The notes under the pieces were generated by a model, which saw only the letters and a program-made list of their open reading frames with translations, ran no database searches and had not been told where the DNA came from. Shown one piece after another: positions 33,618 through 42,481 of a stretch of 43,615 nt of DNA. How positions within the stretch are numbered: position 1 is the first letter of the stretch; each line of letters begins with the position of its first letter. Origin of the DNA: Sphingobacterium tenebrionis. Its GTDB lineage: Bacteria; Bacteroidota; Bacteroidia; Sphingobacteriales; Sphingobacteriaceae. The stretch lies in NCBI RefSeq assembly GCF_037126265.1, contig NZ_JAYLLN010000033.1, positions 1-43,615 on the forward strand, written 5' to 3'. The translations under genes were made by a program, and so were the position numbers.

Positions 33618-35732
33618 ATGCGTACCGTTGTGATAGCAGAGAAACCCTCTGTGGCGAGGGATTTGGCCCGGGTTATGGGTGCAAAGGAAATCAAGGATGG
33701 ATATATCAGTGGAAATGGATATGCCTTTACCTATGCATTTGGGCATTTGGTCCAATTATGTACCCCGCAAGCCTATGGTTTTCACAATTGGTCGGTATCC
33801 AATCTGCCTATTATTCCGGAAAACTTTGCCTTAGAAGTGAAGAAGGTCCGTAAGGATGGGAAACAGGTGGATGATGCCGGAGCCTTAAAACAGTTGAACA
33901 CCATCAAATGGCTGATCGACCAAGCAGAAGAAATCATCGTGGCGACGGATGCGGGGAGGGAAGGGGAGCTGATCTTCCGGAACATCTACTATTACCTCCA
34001 ATCAAATATCCCATTCAAACGTCTCTGGATCTCTTCCCAGACCGATAAAGCCATTAAGGAAGGTTTTGCCAACTTGAAGGATGGTTCCGAATACGATAGC
34101 CTTTACCAATCTGCCCGTTCTCGGTCAGAATCCGATTGGCTTATCGGTATCAATGCCACCCAAGCCCTTACTTTGGCTGCAGGAAATAAAGGCCTATTAT
34201 CCTTAGGGCGGGTGCAAACACCGACCCTAGCGATGATCTGTGCCAGATACCTGGAGAATAAGGACTTTAAATCAACCGCATTCTACAAGATCCAGGCAGG
34301 TTTTGAAAAGGATGGAATCTCCTTCAAGGCCACTAGCCAGAAAATCGATAAGAAGGAAGATGCCGAGGCCAGTGTAGCCAAGCTACATGTAGGCATGGAT
34401 GCCCAAGTAACGCATGTAGAGGCGAAGGAAACGAAGGAACAACCGCCCTTATTGTTCGATCTTACCTCCCTTCAGCAGGATGCAAATAAAAAATATGGTT
34501 ATTCAGCTGATCAGACGCTCAGTATCGCCCAAACACTATACGAAAAGAAGGTCATCACCTATCCGCGTACCGGATCCCGCTATATTGGCGAGGATGTGTT
34601 TGAAAAGATCGAAGAATTATTTCAGCACCTGGCCGATACGGCGACAGAAAGCATTGCTGTGATCAGTAAAAACCTGATAGGAGCTAAGCTGAATAAACGA
34701 TCGGTAGATGATAAGAAAGTCACTGACCACCATGCCCTGCTCGTTACGGATGAAAAACCTGCTCCTATGCCAATGGATCAGCAAAATATCTACAACATGA
34801 TCGCTAAGCGGATGGTGGAGAGTTTTTCAGAGGTTTGTATCAAGGATATCACCACGGTAAACATTGATGCGGCCGGCATCGAATTGATCGCTAAAGGTAC
34901 CGTGATCCGACAGTACGGTTGGCGCTTGTCTGCCGATCAGGTCGAAATCCCCGAAGAAGATAAAAATAACGATGATCAGGATAATGAAAATGCGGCTTTG
35001 CCCAAACTTTCACCGGCAGAAATCCTAGAAGTATTACAGATCGATCTTTCCGAACGCTTTACCAAGGCTAAGCCCATACATACGGAAGCTTCCCTGTTAA
35101 AGGCCATGGAAACCTCTGGAAAAGAAATCGAAGACGAAGAATTGCGTCAGGCGATGAAGGATTGTGGATTGGGTACACCTGCTACCCGTGCAGCCACCAT
35201 TGAAACCCTGTTCCAACGGGACTACATCAAAAGGGACAAAAAGAAATTGATCCCAACCGAAAAGGGATTGGCGGTTTACCAATTGGTCAAGGATCGCTCT
35301 ATCGCTAAAGTAACCCTGACCGGAAAATGGGAACAGAAACTGGAGGAAATGCGCGCGAATAAGGTAAGTTATGAGGTGTTCATGAAACATATCAAGGACT
35401 ACACGGAGAAGATCACCAAGGAATTATTGCAGCTGCGCATTGCCATTGCCCATGAAGAACTGAAACCATTGCAGAAAGGGAAGATCAAATGTCCTAAATG
35501 TGCCAATGGCCAGATCCATCTGTTTGAGAAAGTCGCCCAATGCGATCATTATGCCCGAGGTTGTGATTTCAAGATCTGGCGTACGCTGAACGGTGTTTTC
35601 CTGGAAGAAAAGGAAATGAAGAATCTCCTGGAGAAGGGAAAAACATCGGTGCTAAAAGGCGTGAAAAACCAACAAGGACAGCTTCAGGACGCCGCTCTTC
35701 TGTTCGAGAACTTCAAAGTAAATATCGCTTAG
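33618..35732 (+). CDS. topB: DNA topoisomerase III
   Basis: 704 residues, type IA topoisomerase, which unlinks single-stranded crossings and decatenates replication intermediates. TOPRIM: VVIAEKPSVARDLARVMG (glutamate at position 8) and ATDAGREGELIFRNIYYY (about 109-126, DxDxE-like site). The active tyrosine is Tyr315 in KKVITYPRTGSRYIGED. Also SLGRVQTPTLAMIC. After the core a four-cysteine zinc finger remains (CPKCANGQ ... CDHYARGCDFKIW, about 627-660). Length is typical of Bacteroidota TopB, and there is no sign of a mobile-element TraE type nearby. Confidence 0.95.
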   Translation: MRTVVIAEKPSVARDLARVMGAKEIKDGYISGNGYAFTYAFGHLVQLCTPQAYGFHNWSVSNLPIIPENFALEVKKVRKDGKQVDDAGALKQLNTIKWLIDQAEEIIVATDAGREGELIFRNIYYYLQSNIPFKRLWISSQTDKAIKEGFANLKDGSEYDSLYQSARSRSESDWLIGINATQALTLAAGNKGLLSLGRVQTPTLAMICARYLENKDFKSTAFYKIQAGFEKDGISFKATSQKIDKKEDAEASVAKLHVGMDAQVTHVEAKETKEQPPLLFDLTSLQQDANKKYGYSADQTLSIAQTLYEKKVITYPRTGSRYIGEDVFEKIEELFQHLADTATESIAVISKNLIGAKLNKRSVDDKKVTDHHALLVTDEKPAPMPMDQQNIYNMIAKRMVESFSEVCIKDITTVNIDAAGIELIAKGTVIRQYGWRLSADQVEIPEEDKNNDDQDNENAALPKLSPAEILEVLQIDLSERFTKAKPIHTEASLLKAMETSGKEIEDEELRQAMKDCGLGTPATRAATIETLFQRDYIKRDKKKLIPTEKGLAVYQLVKDRSIAKVTLTGKWEQKLEEMRANKVSYEVFMKHIKDYTEKITKELLQLRIAIAHEELKPLQKGKIKCPKCANGQIHLFEKVAQCDHYARGCDFKIWRTLNGVFLEEKEMKNLLEKGKTSVLKGVKNQQGQLQDAALLFENFKVNIA

Positions 35733-35772
35733 TAAGCCAAATAATACAAGCTCTTTTCACTACCTTAGGGAT

Positions 35773-36423
35773 ATGGAGAAAATCTATGTCTTTTCTGGTT
35801 TGGGGGCAGACCGTCGGGTATTTGCCAAATTGGATCTTTCGGGATTTGAAGTGGTCTATGTCGATTGGCTGAAGCCAAGAACTTCCGAAGCTTTTGAAAG
35901 TTATGTATTTCGCTTGGCCGACCATTATCAGATCCCCAAACAAGGAGCGCTCGTTCTTGGACTATCCTTTGGCGGCATGTGCGTTTCTGAATTGGCAAAA
36001 TATTACGATTTCAAAAAAACGGTATTGATCTCTTCCGCCAAAACAAAGGATGAACTGCCCAAACTATTGGGTATTTCTAAATGGCTTTCCCTTCATAAAC
36101 TCTTGCCCGATGCCCCAAGCAGTAAAGCATCCATGAAAGTGCTGACCTGGCTATTTGGTGTCAAGGATGAAGCTGATCAGGAATTTTTCAAGGAGATCAT
36201 TCAGGATACGGATCCGGAATTCCTGAAATGGGCAATCGATAAGATCGTTCATTGGGAGAATAAACAGGTGCCAGTGAACTGCTTACACCTGCATGGCGAT
36301 AAGGACCATCTTCTTCCCATTCAACATGTGGATTACAGCATCCGGATAAAAGGAGGGGGGCATTTCATGGTCTGGAACAAAGCAGCCGAACTTTCCTTCC
36401 CAATCAAGAATTTTTTGAACTAG
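35773..36423 (+). CDS. alpha/beta hydrolase
   Basis: 216 residues. MEKIYVFSGLGADRRVF is the first strand with the oxyanion-type turn; the nucleophile elbow is LGLSFGGM (serine about 59); the acid is in LHLHGDKDHLLP; and the catalytic histidine is in KGGGHFMVW. The lid is short. Specificity is unknown. A TACCTTAG box before it is a weak -7 match, so it may be read from the topB promoter 40 bases upstream. Confidence 0.8.
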   Translation: MEKIYVFSGLGADRRVFAKLDLSGFEVVYVDWLKPRTSEAFESYVFRLADHYQIPKQGALVLGLSFGGMCVSELAKYYDFKKTVLISSAKTKDELPKLLGISKWLSLHKLLPDAPSSKASMKVLTWLFGVKDEADQEFFKEIIQDTDPEFLKWAIDKIVHWENKQVPVNCLHLHGDKDHLLPIQHVDYSIRIKGGGHFMVWNKAAELSFPIKNFLN

Positions 36424-36447
36424 TATACATCATTTCCCTTACCTTTG
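36414..36447 (+). promoter_or_regulatory. promoter candidate giving a leaderless mRNA (TTTG - 22 bp - TACCTTTG)
   Basis: TTTG at 36414-36417 lies inside the hydrolase 3' end, and TACCTTTG at 36440-36447 ends 6 bases before the ATG at 36454. A start site 6-7 bases downstream would fall on or next to the A of the ATG. Confidence 0.5.
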
Positions 36448-36453
36448 CTGCCT

Positions 36454-37434
36454 ATGGCGACAAAACTGTATAATCCATTCTTGTATTTTAAATTTGACCC
36501 GAATACCTGTTTTTTATCCGGTAAAACCCTTACATCTGCTGATGAGCGGATCCAGGTTTTTCCGGTCTGGATGATGCAGGCTTTCCAATTGGAAGACCAA
36601 CCCTTCAAGATGCTGGATGAGAGCATGCGTACCTATAAGCAATTGCAGCTGCCCTGCTCGGCAGAAGTGGCAGAGACCATTTCCCAACTGGAAAATAAGG
36701 TCCAAAAAGCTGCGGAGATCGGATATGAGGCCATGAAGGACCTTAGCCAATTGGAATTGTTCCAATGGATTTCAAAAATCCTTTACGGCGTTGTGTTCAA
36801 TGAGATCCAGGCAGGTATTAAACAGGCCGTACTTTCGGGCGAAGAAATGAACTTCTCCCAGGCGCTAGTCCAAAAATTCCGGAACCTGCATGCCATGTTG
36901 CAGTCTCTGATTGTTCCCATGGAATTTGAACATAAAAACCCTTTTACCATTGAAGTGTTTCCGGTAGATAATCCGGAGAATACCTTTATGTATAGGGATG
37001 AGATCAACACCTTGATCTTTTCCTTGCGTATGGGTGATTTTGGTTTGATCGCTACCCTACAGGATAATGGCACCCATGCTATCTATCATGAAGAAGCATT
37101 GGCAAAAATTAAAGGTGAAACCTTGCATCCTATTCAGTTCGAGGAAATCTGTGCCCGGTATTTCTATTCGGCCTACCTGTTCAACCGCCTTCCGGAATAT
37201 ACGTATATGGAAGTTCCCGATAAGGTTTTTGTAGAGCCGATGCCTTTGAACGATTGGACCATGAAGCCTATTTTTGATAATTGGCAGGTGAAGACCTACG
37301 GTCAGGTCTTGGAGAACTTTTGGAAGCCTTGGGGATTCACCCTGTTTGAGATCATCAAAAATCCGGATCAGCCCATGAGCTTTTTGACTGATGAAAACGG
37401 TGGATTTAAGAAAGATATTCAACTCCCTAAATAG
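36454..37434 (+). CDS. conserved hypothetical protein
   Basis: 326 residues from the ATG at 36454 (MATKLYNPFLYF); a TTG nine bases upstream is inside the promoter box and is rejected. No membrane segment or signal peptide. The first 30 residues hold FKFDPNTCFLSGKTL, resembling the start of an HNH-like or zinc fold but with a single cysteine; the remainder is mixed helix and strand and ends FWKPWGFTLFEIIKNPDQP. I recognise no family. A strong terminator lies one base after the stop. Confidence 0.75.
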   Translation: MATKLYNPFLYFKFDPNTCFLSGKTLTSADERIQVFPVWMMQAFQLEDQPFKMLDESMRTYKQLQLPCSAEVAETISQLENKVQKAAEIGYEAMKDLSQLELFQWISKILYGVVFNEIQAGIKQAVLSGEEMNFSQALVQKFRNLHAMLQSLIVPMEFEHKNPFTIEVFPVDNPENTFMYRDEINTLIFSLRMGDFGLIATLQDNGTHAIYHEEALAKIKGETLHPIQFEEICARYFYSAYLFNRLPEYTYMEVPDKVFVEPMPLNDWTMKPIFDNWQVKTYGQVLENFWKPWGFTLFEIIKNPDQPMSFLTDENGGFKKDIQLPK

Positions 37435-37466
37435 AACAAAACCAGCTTATTGCTGGTTTTGTTGTA
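37435..37466 (+). terminator. intrinsic terminator
   Basis: AACAAAACCAGC, loop TTATT, GCTGGTTTTGTT: a perfect 12-bp stem starting right at the stop codon of the upstream gene, with a TTTTGTT arm but only a weak T-run beyond. It could act both ways. Confidence 0.75.
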
Positions 37467-37482
37467 TATTTATAATCATACT

Positions 37483-37920
37483 ATGATTATGCGCTTGTTT
37501 TTTATCCCCATATTGGCTCTCCTCGTTTCTTTTGCAACTGCCCAAGAAAAAGCAAAAGTGGATACCAGCATCGTTAAGGATGTGGATCGGATCCCCGAAT
37601 TTAATGGTGGATCGCGAAGTTGGCAGCAGTTCCTCACCAACAACATCAAACTAATGGATGCCATTGAAATGATGGATAGTACCCAATATGCCGATTTTGG
37701 AGCGAAGCAAACGGCCATTATGGAATTTACCGTCTGCGAAGATGGATCGGTCTGTGACGTGGATGTCATCAATAAAAATAAACTTAGTCCCGCCTTTGTG
37801 GAAGAAACCCTTCGGGTGATGAAAAAATCACCGAAATGGAAACCAGCCTTGAAAAACGATAAACCCGTAAGAACTCGGTTTAGGCAACATATTACAGCTG
37901 TATTGATCGATGATCTATAA
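37483..37920 (+). CDS. exported protein with TonB C-terminal-type domain
   Basis: 145 residues from the ATG at 37483 (MIMRLFFIPILALLVSF); the next ATG at 37489 is equally possible. The signal peptide ends near ATAQEK (about residue 20). The remainder matches the TonB C-terminal fold seen in Bacteroidota: AIMEFTVCEDGSVCDVDVIN, FVEETLRVMKKSPKWKPAL, and RTRFRQHITAVL. It lacks the N-terminal membrane anchor and proline-rich linker of true TonB, so it is more likely a free periplasmic protein than an energy transducer. The upstream TTG at 37450 lies in the terminator and is rejected. Confidence 0.8.
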   Translation: MIMRLFFIPILALLVSFATAQEKAKVDTSIVKDVDRIPEFNGGSRSWQQFLTNNIKLMDAIEMMDSTQYADFGAKQTAIMEFTVCEDGSVCDVDVINKNKLSPAFVEETLRVMKKSPKWKPALKNDKPVRTRFRQHITAVLIDDL

Positions 37921-37960
37921 TCTTCGGACAGCATTTTTTACCTAAGACCCAATTGATTCC

Positions 37961-40798
37961 TTACATTTCCAGCTTCAGGAATCTTCCTGTTTCACTGTTC
38001 TTCTGTTTGATCAGGTCTTCTGGAGTTCCCTGGAATAATACCTTTCCACCTTCTTTACCACCTTCAGGTCCCATATCGATCACCCAGTCGGCCGCTTTGA
38101 TCATGTCCATGTTATGCTCAATGATCATCATGGTATTTCCACGGTCCACCAGCCTGTTGATCACCCCTAACAACACATTGACATCCTCAAAGTGTAATCC
38201 AGTTGTTGGTTCATCCAAAATGTAGAAAGTTTTACCAGTATCTTTTTTCGAAAGTTCGGTCGCTAGTTTTACCCGTTGTGCCTCCCCACCGGAAAGGGTG
38301 GTAGAGGATTGCCCTAGTGTAATATAGCCTAAGCCCACATCCTGCAGGGTCTTGATCTTCCGATATATGGAAGGGATATTCTCAAAGAAGGTTACCGCTT
38401 CATCAATACTCATATCCAGAACATCAGAAATCGACTTTCCTCTATACCTTACCTCTAAGGTTTCTCGATTATAGCGCTTTCCATTACAGGTTTCACAAGG
38501 AACCTGAACATCCGGCAAGAAATTCATCTCGATGATCTTCATTCCGGCACCTTGGCAGGTTTCGCAACGCCCACCTTTTACATTGAAGGAGAATCTGCCG
38601 GGTTTATACCCACGGATTTTTGCTTCCGGAAGCTGTACATATAAAGCTCTTATATCTGAAAATACACCAGTATAGGTGGAAGGGTTGGATCGAGGCGTTC
38701 TTCCGATCGGCGATTGATCGATTTCGATCACCTTATCCACATGTTCCAAGCCTTCGATCTTGCTGTAGGGAAGTGGTTTTGCTTTTGCCCTAAAGAAATG
38801 ATGGTTCAGAATCGGATATAGGGTATTGGTGATGAGGCTGGATTTTCCAGAACCAGAAACACCCGTTACCAGTACCAATTTCCCCAAGGGAATATCGATG
38901 CTCACATTCTTCAGGTTATGCCCTTTAGCGCCTTTTAAGGAAAGCGTATGGCCATTTCCTGCACGTTTTTCTTTGTTATAATGAATCTGTTTTGTACCGT
39001 TCAGGTAATCCGTGGTTAGGGTATGCGCCTTCATCAATTCCTTAGGCGTTCCTTGTGCCACTACCTTACCGCCGAATACACCGGCTGCTGGCCCCATGTC
39101 GATCACATAATCGGCATGCATGATCATATCCTTATCATGCTCCACAACAAGAACGGAATTGCCGATATCCCGAAGGTTTTTCAGGGCATTGATCAAGCGT
39201 TCATTATCGCGCTGATGGAGACCAATACTTGGCTCATCCAGGATATAAAGTACATTCACCAATTGGGAACCAATCTGGGTGGCCAGACGGATACGTTGGG
39301 CCTCCCCGCCGGAAAGGGTTTTCGAGCTGCGGTTCAAGGTCAAATAATTCAGACCTACATCCAATAGGAACCCGATACGGGTCTTGATTTCTTTGATGAT
39401 CTCGGTTGCAATGATATTCTGGCGTTCCGAAAGTCTTTCTTCGATCCCATCGAACCAATGGAACAAGGCAACAATATCCATTTCTGCCAATTCCGCAATA
39501 TTCTTTTGATCTACCTTAATATGTAGGGATTCCTTTTTTAATCTTGCGCCTTCGCATTCCGGACAGACCACTTGGGTTCTGAATTCCTCCAAGGATTGGT
39601 TATCATCCTGGTATTTCCCGCTCATTTCTTCCAGCATCTTGAAAATACCCTGGAACTGCACGTTATATTCCCTAGCGCCATAGGAACCATAGGAAACCGT
39701 AAGGTTCACCGGTTCTTCAGCACCGAAGAGAAGCATATCGATCGTATCTTCCTGTAATTTTTCGATGGCTGTTGATAAGGAGAAGTCATATTTTTTAGCT
39801 ACTGCCTTTAATACGGCAAAAGTCCAGGACTCTTTGGAAGGTCCGAGAGGAAGAATGGCCCCTTTTTGTATACTCAGGCTGCGATCCGGAATAACGATCT
39901 TCTTATCGATTTCATAGATGTAGCCCAAACCATCGCAACGCGGGCATGCGCCATAGGGCGAATTGAAGGAAAAGGTATTCGGTTGGGGTTCATCGTAGGA
40001 GATGCCCGATTCTGCGTCCATCAAATACCTACTGAAGAACTGTTCCTTGTTTTCCTTATTGGCAATCTTGATAATCCCTTTTGCGGTTTTTAAGGCTTGT
40101 CCGATGCTGTCGAACAATCTTTTCCTGGAATTGACCTCCACCAAAATGCGGTCTACCACAATTTCGATATCGTGTATCTTATAGCGGTCCACCTGCATTT
40201 TAGGGGCGATATCCAATATCTCTCCGTCCACACGCACTTTGGTATAGCCTTGTTTGCGGATCTGTTCGAACAGTTCGCGGTAATGACCTTTACGGCCTTT
40301 TACCACGGGGGCCAGGATATAGATCCCTTCGCTTTCAAATTCTTTTAGGATCCTATCGGTGATCTCATCATCCGACATGCGTTCCATCTTCTTGCCGGAT
40401 ACGTAGGAAAAAGCTTCCCCGATACGGGCATAGAGCAGACGCAGGAAATCATAGATTTCCGTGATGGTTCCAACGGTAGATCTCGGGTTCTTGGAGGTGG
40501 TCTTCTGCTCGATGGAGATCACGGGGCTCAGGCCCGAGATTTTGTCCACATCCGGGCGTTCCATACCACCAAGGAATTGGCGGCTATAGGCCGAGAAGGT
40601 CTCCATGTACCGGCGCTGACCTTCGGCATAGATCGTGTCAAATGCCAGGGAAGATTTTCCACTTCCGCTTAAGCCAGTTACGACTACCAGTTGGTTTCTA
40701 GGAAAAGATACGTCTATGTTTTTCAGATTATGAACTCGAGCTCCAAATACTTCTACCTCACTTTGGTCACCAAGATCAATTGTTTTTTGTTGGGCCAT
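37961..40798 (-). CDS. uvrA: excinuclease ABC subunit A
   Basis: 945 residues. The damage-recognising ATPase of nucleotide excision repair. Two ABC modules are visible: Walker A GLSGSGKSSLAFDTIYAEGQ near the N-terminus and GVSGSGKSSLITNTLYP in the second half; signatures LSGGEAQRIRLATQIGS and LSGGEAQRVKLATELS; Walker B YILDEPSIGLHQRD and YILDEPTTGLHFEDV. Zinc modules: CPRCDGLG with CPECEGARL, and CETCQGAGMK with CETCNGKRYN. The ATG at 40798 (MAQQKTIDLG) was chosen over an adjacent TTG. Its 3' end is 40 bases from the TonB-domain gene. Confidence 0.97.
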   Translation of the reverse strand: MAQQKTIDLGDQSEVEVFGARVHNLKNIDVSFPRNQLVVVTGLSGSGKSSLAFDTIYAEGQRRYMETFSAYSRQFLGGMERPDVDKISGLSPVISIEQKTTSKNPRSTVGTITEIYDFLRLLYARIGEAFSYVSGKKMERMSDDEITDRILKEFESEGIYILAPVVKGRKGHYRELFEQIRKQGYTKVRVDGEILDIAPKMQVDRYKIHDIEIVVDRILVEVNSRKRLFDSIGQALKTAKGIIKIANKENKEQFFSRYLMDAESGISYDEPQPNTFSFNSPYGACPRCDGLGYIYEIDKKIVIPDRSLSIQKGAILPLGPSKESWTFAVLKAVAKKYDFSLSTAIEKLQEDTIDMLLFGAEEPVNLTVSYGSYGAREYNVQFQGIFKMLEEMSGKYQDDNQSLEEFRTQVVCPECEGARLKKESLHIKVDQKNIAELAEMDIVALFHWFDGIEERLSERQNIIATEIIKEIKTRIGFLLDVGLNYLTLNRSSKTLSGGEAQRIRLATQIGSQLVNVLYILDEPSIGLHQRDNERLINALKNLRDIGNSVLVVEHDKDMIMHADYVIDMGPAAGVFGGKVVAQGTPKELMKAHTLTTDYLNGTKQIHYNKEKRAGNGHTLSLKGAKGHNLKNVSIDIPLGKLVLVTGVSGSGKSSLITNTLYPILNHHFFRAKAKPLPYSKIEGLEHVDKVIEIDQSPIGRTPRSNPSTYTGVFSDIRALYVQLPEAKIRGYKPGRFSFNVKGGRCETCQGAGMKIIEMNFLPDVQVPCETCNGKRYNRETLEVRYRGKSISDVLDMSIDEAVTFFENIPSIYRKIKTLQDVGLGYITLGQSSTTLSGGEAQRVKLATELSKKDTGKTFYILDEPTTGLHFEDVNVLLGVINRLVDRGNTMMIIEHNMDMIKAADWVIDMGPEGGKEGGKVLFQGTPEDLIKQKNSETGRFLKLEM

Positions 40799-40818
40799 CA
40801 AACTAATTTTTGCAAATG

Positions 40819-40854
40819 CAAAGTTACTGATTTTTATTACCTTTAATTAACAAA
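40819..40854 (-). promoter_or_regulatory. candidate uvrA promoter (TTTG - 24 bp - TAACTTTG)
   Basis: On the minus strand TTTG (40854-40851) and TAACTTTG (40826-40819) give a slightly long spacer. The ATG follows about 20 bases later. No LexA-like palindrome is evident. Confidence 0.4.
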
Positions 40855-40863
40855 TTTGATATT

Positions 40864-41907
40864 TTGAAGAAGCTGGACGTAAGTAAGAATGAGCGGGAAA
40901 TCATCGAAGATGCGCTTAAACATTGGGAAGATCAGGCCTTGCTGCCTGGTGAGAAAGTGGCAGAGCTGAAAGGCAATTTGGATGATAAGGGTTTTGAGTG
41001 GGGCGTACTTGCGCGATATGCCATGTGGATCGCTTTAGCGTCCTTAATCCTGGCGGTTGTATCCATGTTTTCCGATAATTACCTGGAGACCTTGGTGCAG
41101 CAGTTTTACGACACCCCGAATGTGGTGTTCTGTCTGTTTTTTGCCGCCTTGGCGGTGATGTTCTACCTCTGGGGCTTCCGGAATAAAAAGAAATATCCCG
41201 ATAAGACTTTTTCCAATGAGACCATGATGTTGGCCGGATCTTTTTCCACCGCCGCCAGTATCGGTTTCCTCGGGCAGATCCTTGACCGTACTGAAAACCA
41301 CTATACGATTCTATTTCTGTTATCCATTGTTATTTATGCCGTCCTTTCGGTAAAACTGAGTTCCAAGTTGATCTGGGTGTTTACCTTGGTGGCTTTGGGG
41401 ATATGGTTCGCCACAGAAACGGCCTATCATAGTAATTGGGGCTTTAAATTCTGGGGTATGAATTACCCGCTGCGGTTTACCATTTTCGGAATATTGTTGA
41501 CAGCCTTCGCCTATTTTATCCAACCGCGTATCAAGAAGTTGGTCTACTTTCAATCCACCTCTTTTGTGGTTGGTCTTTTGTATACCATGATCGCCCTGTG
41601 GTTGCTTTCCATCTTCGGAAACTTCAGCGATTATGAACAATGGTTGAAGGTACGACAGTTCCAGATCTTTTATTGGGGATTATTGGGAATCGGTCTATCC
41701 CTCGCATTGGCCATCTATGGCATGAAAACTAAAGACCATGCTGCCAGGGATATCGGTTTTGTATTCTTCATCCTGAACCTATACACCCGTTTCGTTGAAT
41801 ACCTCTGGGATAACATCAACCGTACTATTTTCTTTCTCTTGATCGCTGTTTCCTTCTGGTTTGTTGGCCGCTGGGCAGAGAAGGTTTGGAAGGATGGGAG
41901 ATTTTAG
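40864..41907 (+). CDS. DUF2157-like membrane protein, TTG start
   Basis: 347 residues. A soluble N-terminal helical region (about 1-45: KNEREIIEDALKHWEDQALL, then KVAELKGNLDDKGFEWGVL) precedes about nine membrane segments, the layout of DUF2157 proteins. Function is unknown. No in-frame ATG occurs before residue 54, so TTG at 40864 (reading MKKLDVSKNE) is the probable start; this is unusual in the window. The stop TAG at 41905 is the first unit of a heptameric satellite. Confidence 0.75.
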   Translation: MKKLDVSKNEREIIEDALKHWEDQALLPGEKVAELKGNLDDKGFEWGVLARYAMWIALASLILAVVSMFSDNYLETLVQQFYDTPNVVFCLFFAALAVMFYLWGFRNKKKYPDKTFSNETMMLAGSFSTAASIGFLGQILDRTENHYTILFLLSIVIYAVLSVKLSSKLIWVFTLVALGIWFATETAYHSNWGFKFWGMNYPLRFTIFGILLTAFAYFIQPRIKKLVYFQSTSFVVGLLYTMIALWLLSIFGNFSDYEQWLKVRQFQIFYWGLLGIGLSLALAIYGMKTKDHAARDIGFVFFILNLYTRFVEYLWDNINRTIFFLLIAVSFWFVGRWAEKVWKDGRF

Positions 41908-41953
41908 ATTATAGATGTTAGATGTTAGATTTTAGATTATAGATATTAGATAG
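41905..41953 (+). repeat. heptameric TAG satellite, copy 4 (includes a stop codon)
   Basis: Seven 7-bp units in perfect register: TAGATTA, TAGATGT, TAGATGT, TAGATTT, TAGATTA, TAGATAT, TAGATAG. TAG falls at 41905, 41912, 41919, 41926, 41933, 41940 and 41947, closing all three frames repeatedly. The first TAG terminates the DUF2157 gene. Confidence 0.9.
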
Positions 41954-41967
41954 TCTGCAATTAACAT

Positions 41968-42040
41968 CGTCATTGCGAGGAGGCACGACGAAGCAATCTT
42001 TCGATATGTGTGAAGATTGCTTCGTTCCTCGCAATGACGT
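41968..42040. repeat. REP-like element, copy D (type I, inverted)
   Basis: Left long arm CGTCATTGCGAGGAGGCACG... (41968-42002) and right short arm TTGCTTCGTTCCTCGCAATG... (42012-42039). The long/short order is opposite to copies A and C. A partial arm (CCTCGCAAGGACG) follows at 42046-42058. It lies between convergent genes. Confidence 0.85.
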
Positions 42041-42128
42041 ATACCCCTCGCAAGGACGATAAGTTCCATGAATGGATTTGACGCTACATCAATTTTGTTA
42101 TGAAAAAAACTGTAGCTAGAAAGTGTTA

Positions 42129-42464
42129 TCACTTTTGTTCCATAACTCTGTATTTAGGTATAAATTCTCTTTCCCATTTTTCTAACTTATTATTTTTGAA
42201 CGTAAATAAATAAACTTCTTCATCATTTGGGAATCCTCTATATGATATTATTTCAAGCGTGTCTTGGTTGACAATTTCTTTTTTAGAAATAACATACTTT
42301 TTGCCTAATAGATCCGAAACTTGTTCAATGTTCATGCCCAATGAGAGCTTGTTCATATTTTGATTCTTCATATATGCCAGATTAGTGCTAATACAAGATG
42401 ATAGAAATCCAACAAGTAAAAGGCTTACAGAAAGAAGGTAAAGGGAGGTTTTTGTTTTGATCAT
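42129..42464 (-). CDS. lipoprotein with BamE/SmpA-like domain
   Basis: 111 residues. Signal peptide and lipobox LLLVGFLSSC (Cys about 24) mark an exported lipoprotein. The mature part, NKLSLGMNIEQVSDLLGKKYV and VYLFTFKNNKLEKWEREF, has the GM-x-x-x-x-V-x-x-x-LG pattern of BamE/OmlA-type folds. Being a short, AT-rich gene in an accessory patch, it need not be part of the BAM complex. The upstream neighbour on the same strand is an unrecognised ORF. Confidence 0.72.
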   Translation of the reverse strand: MIKTKTSLYLLSVSLLLVGFLSSCISTNLAYMKNQNMNKLSLGMNIEQVSDLLGKKYVISKKEIVNQDTLEIISYRGFPNDEEVYLFTFKNNKLEKWEREFIPKYRVMEQK

Positions 42465-42481
42465 AACTTAATTGTTAAAAT

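Noticed and set aside
41932..42132. Minus-strand ORF of 66 codons
   Set aside because: Translated REP copy D and satellite; not a gene.
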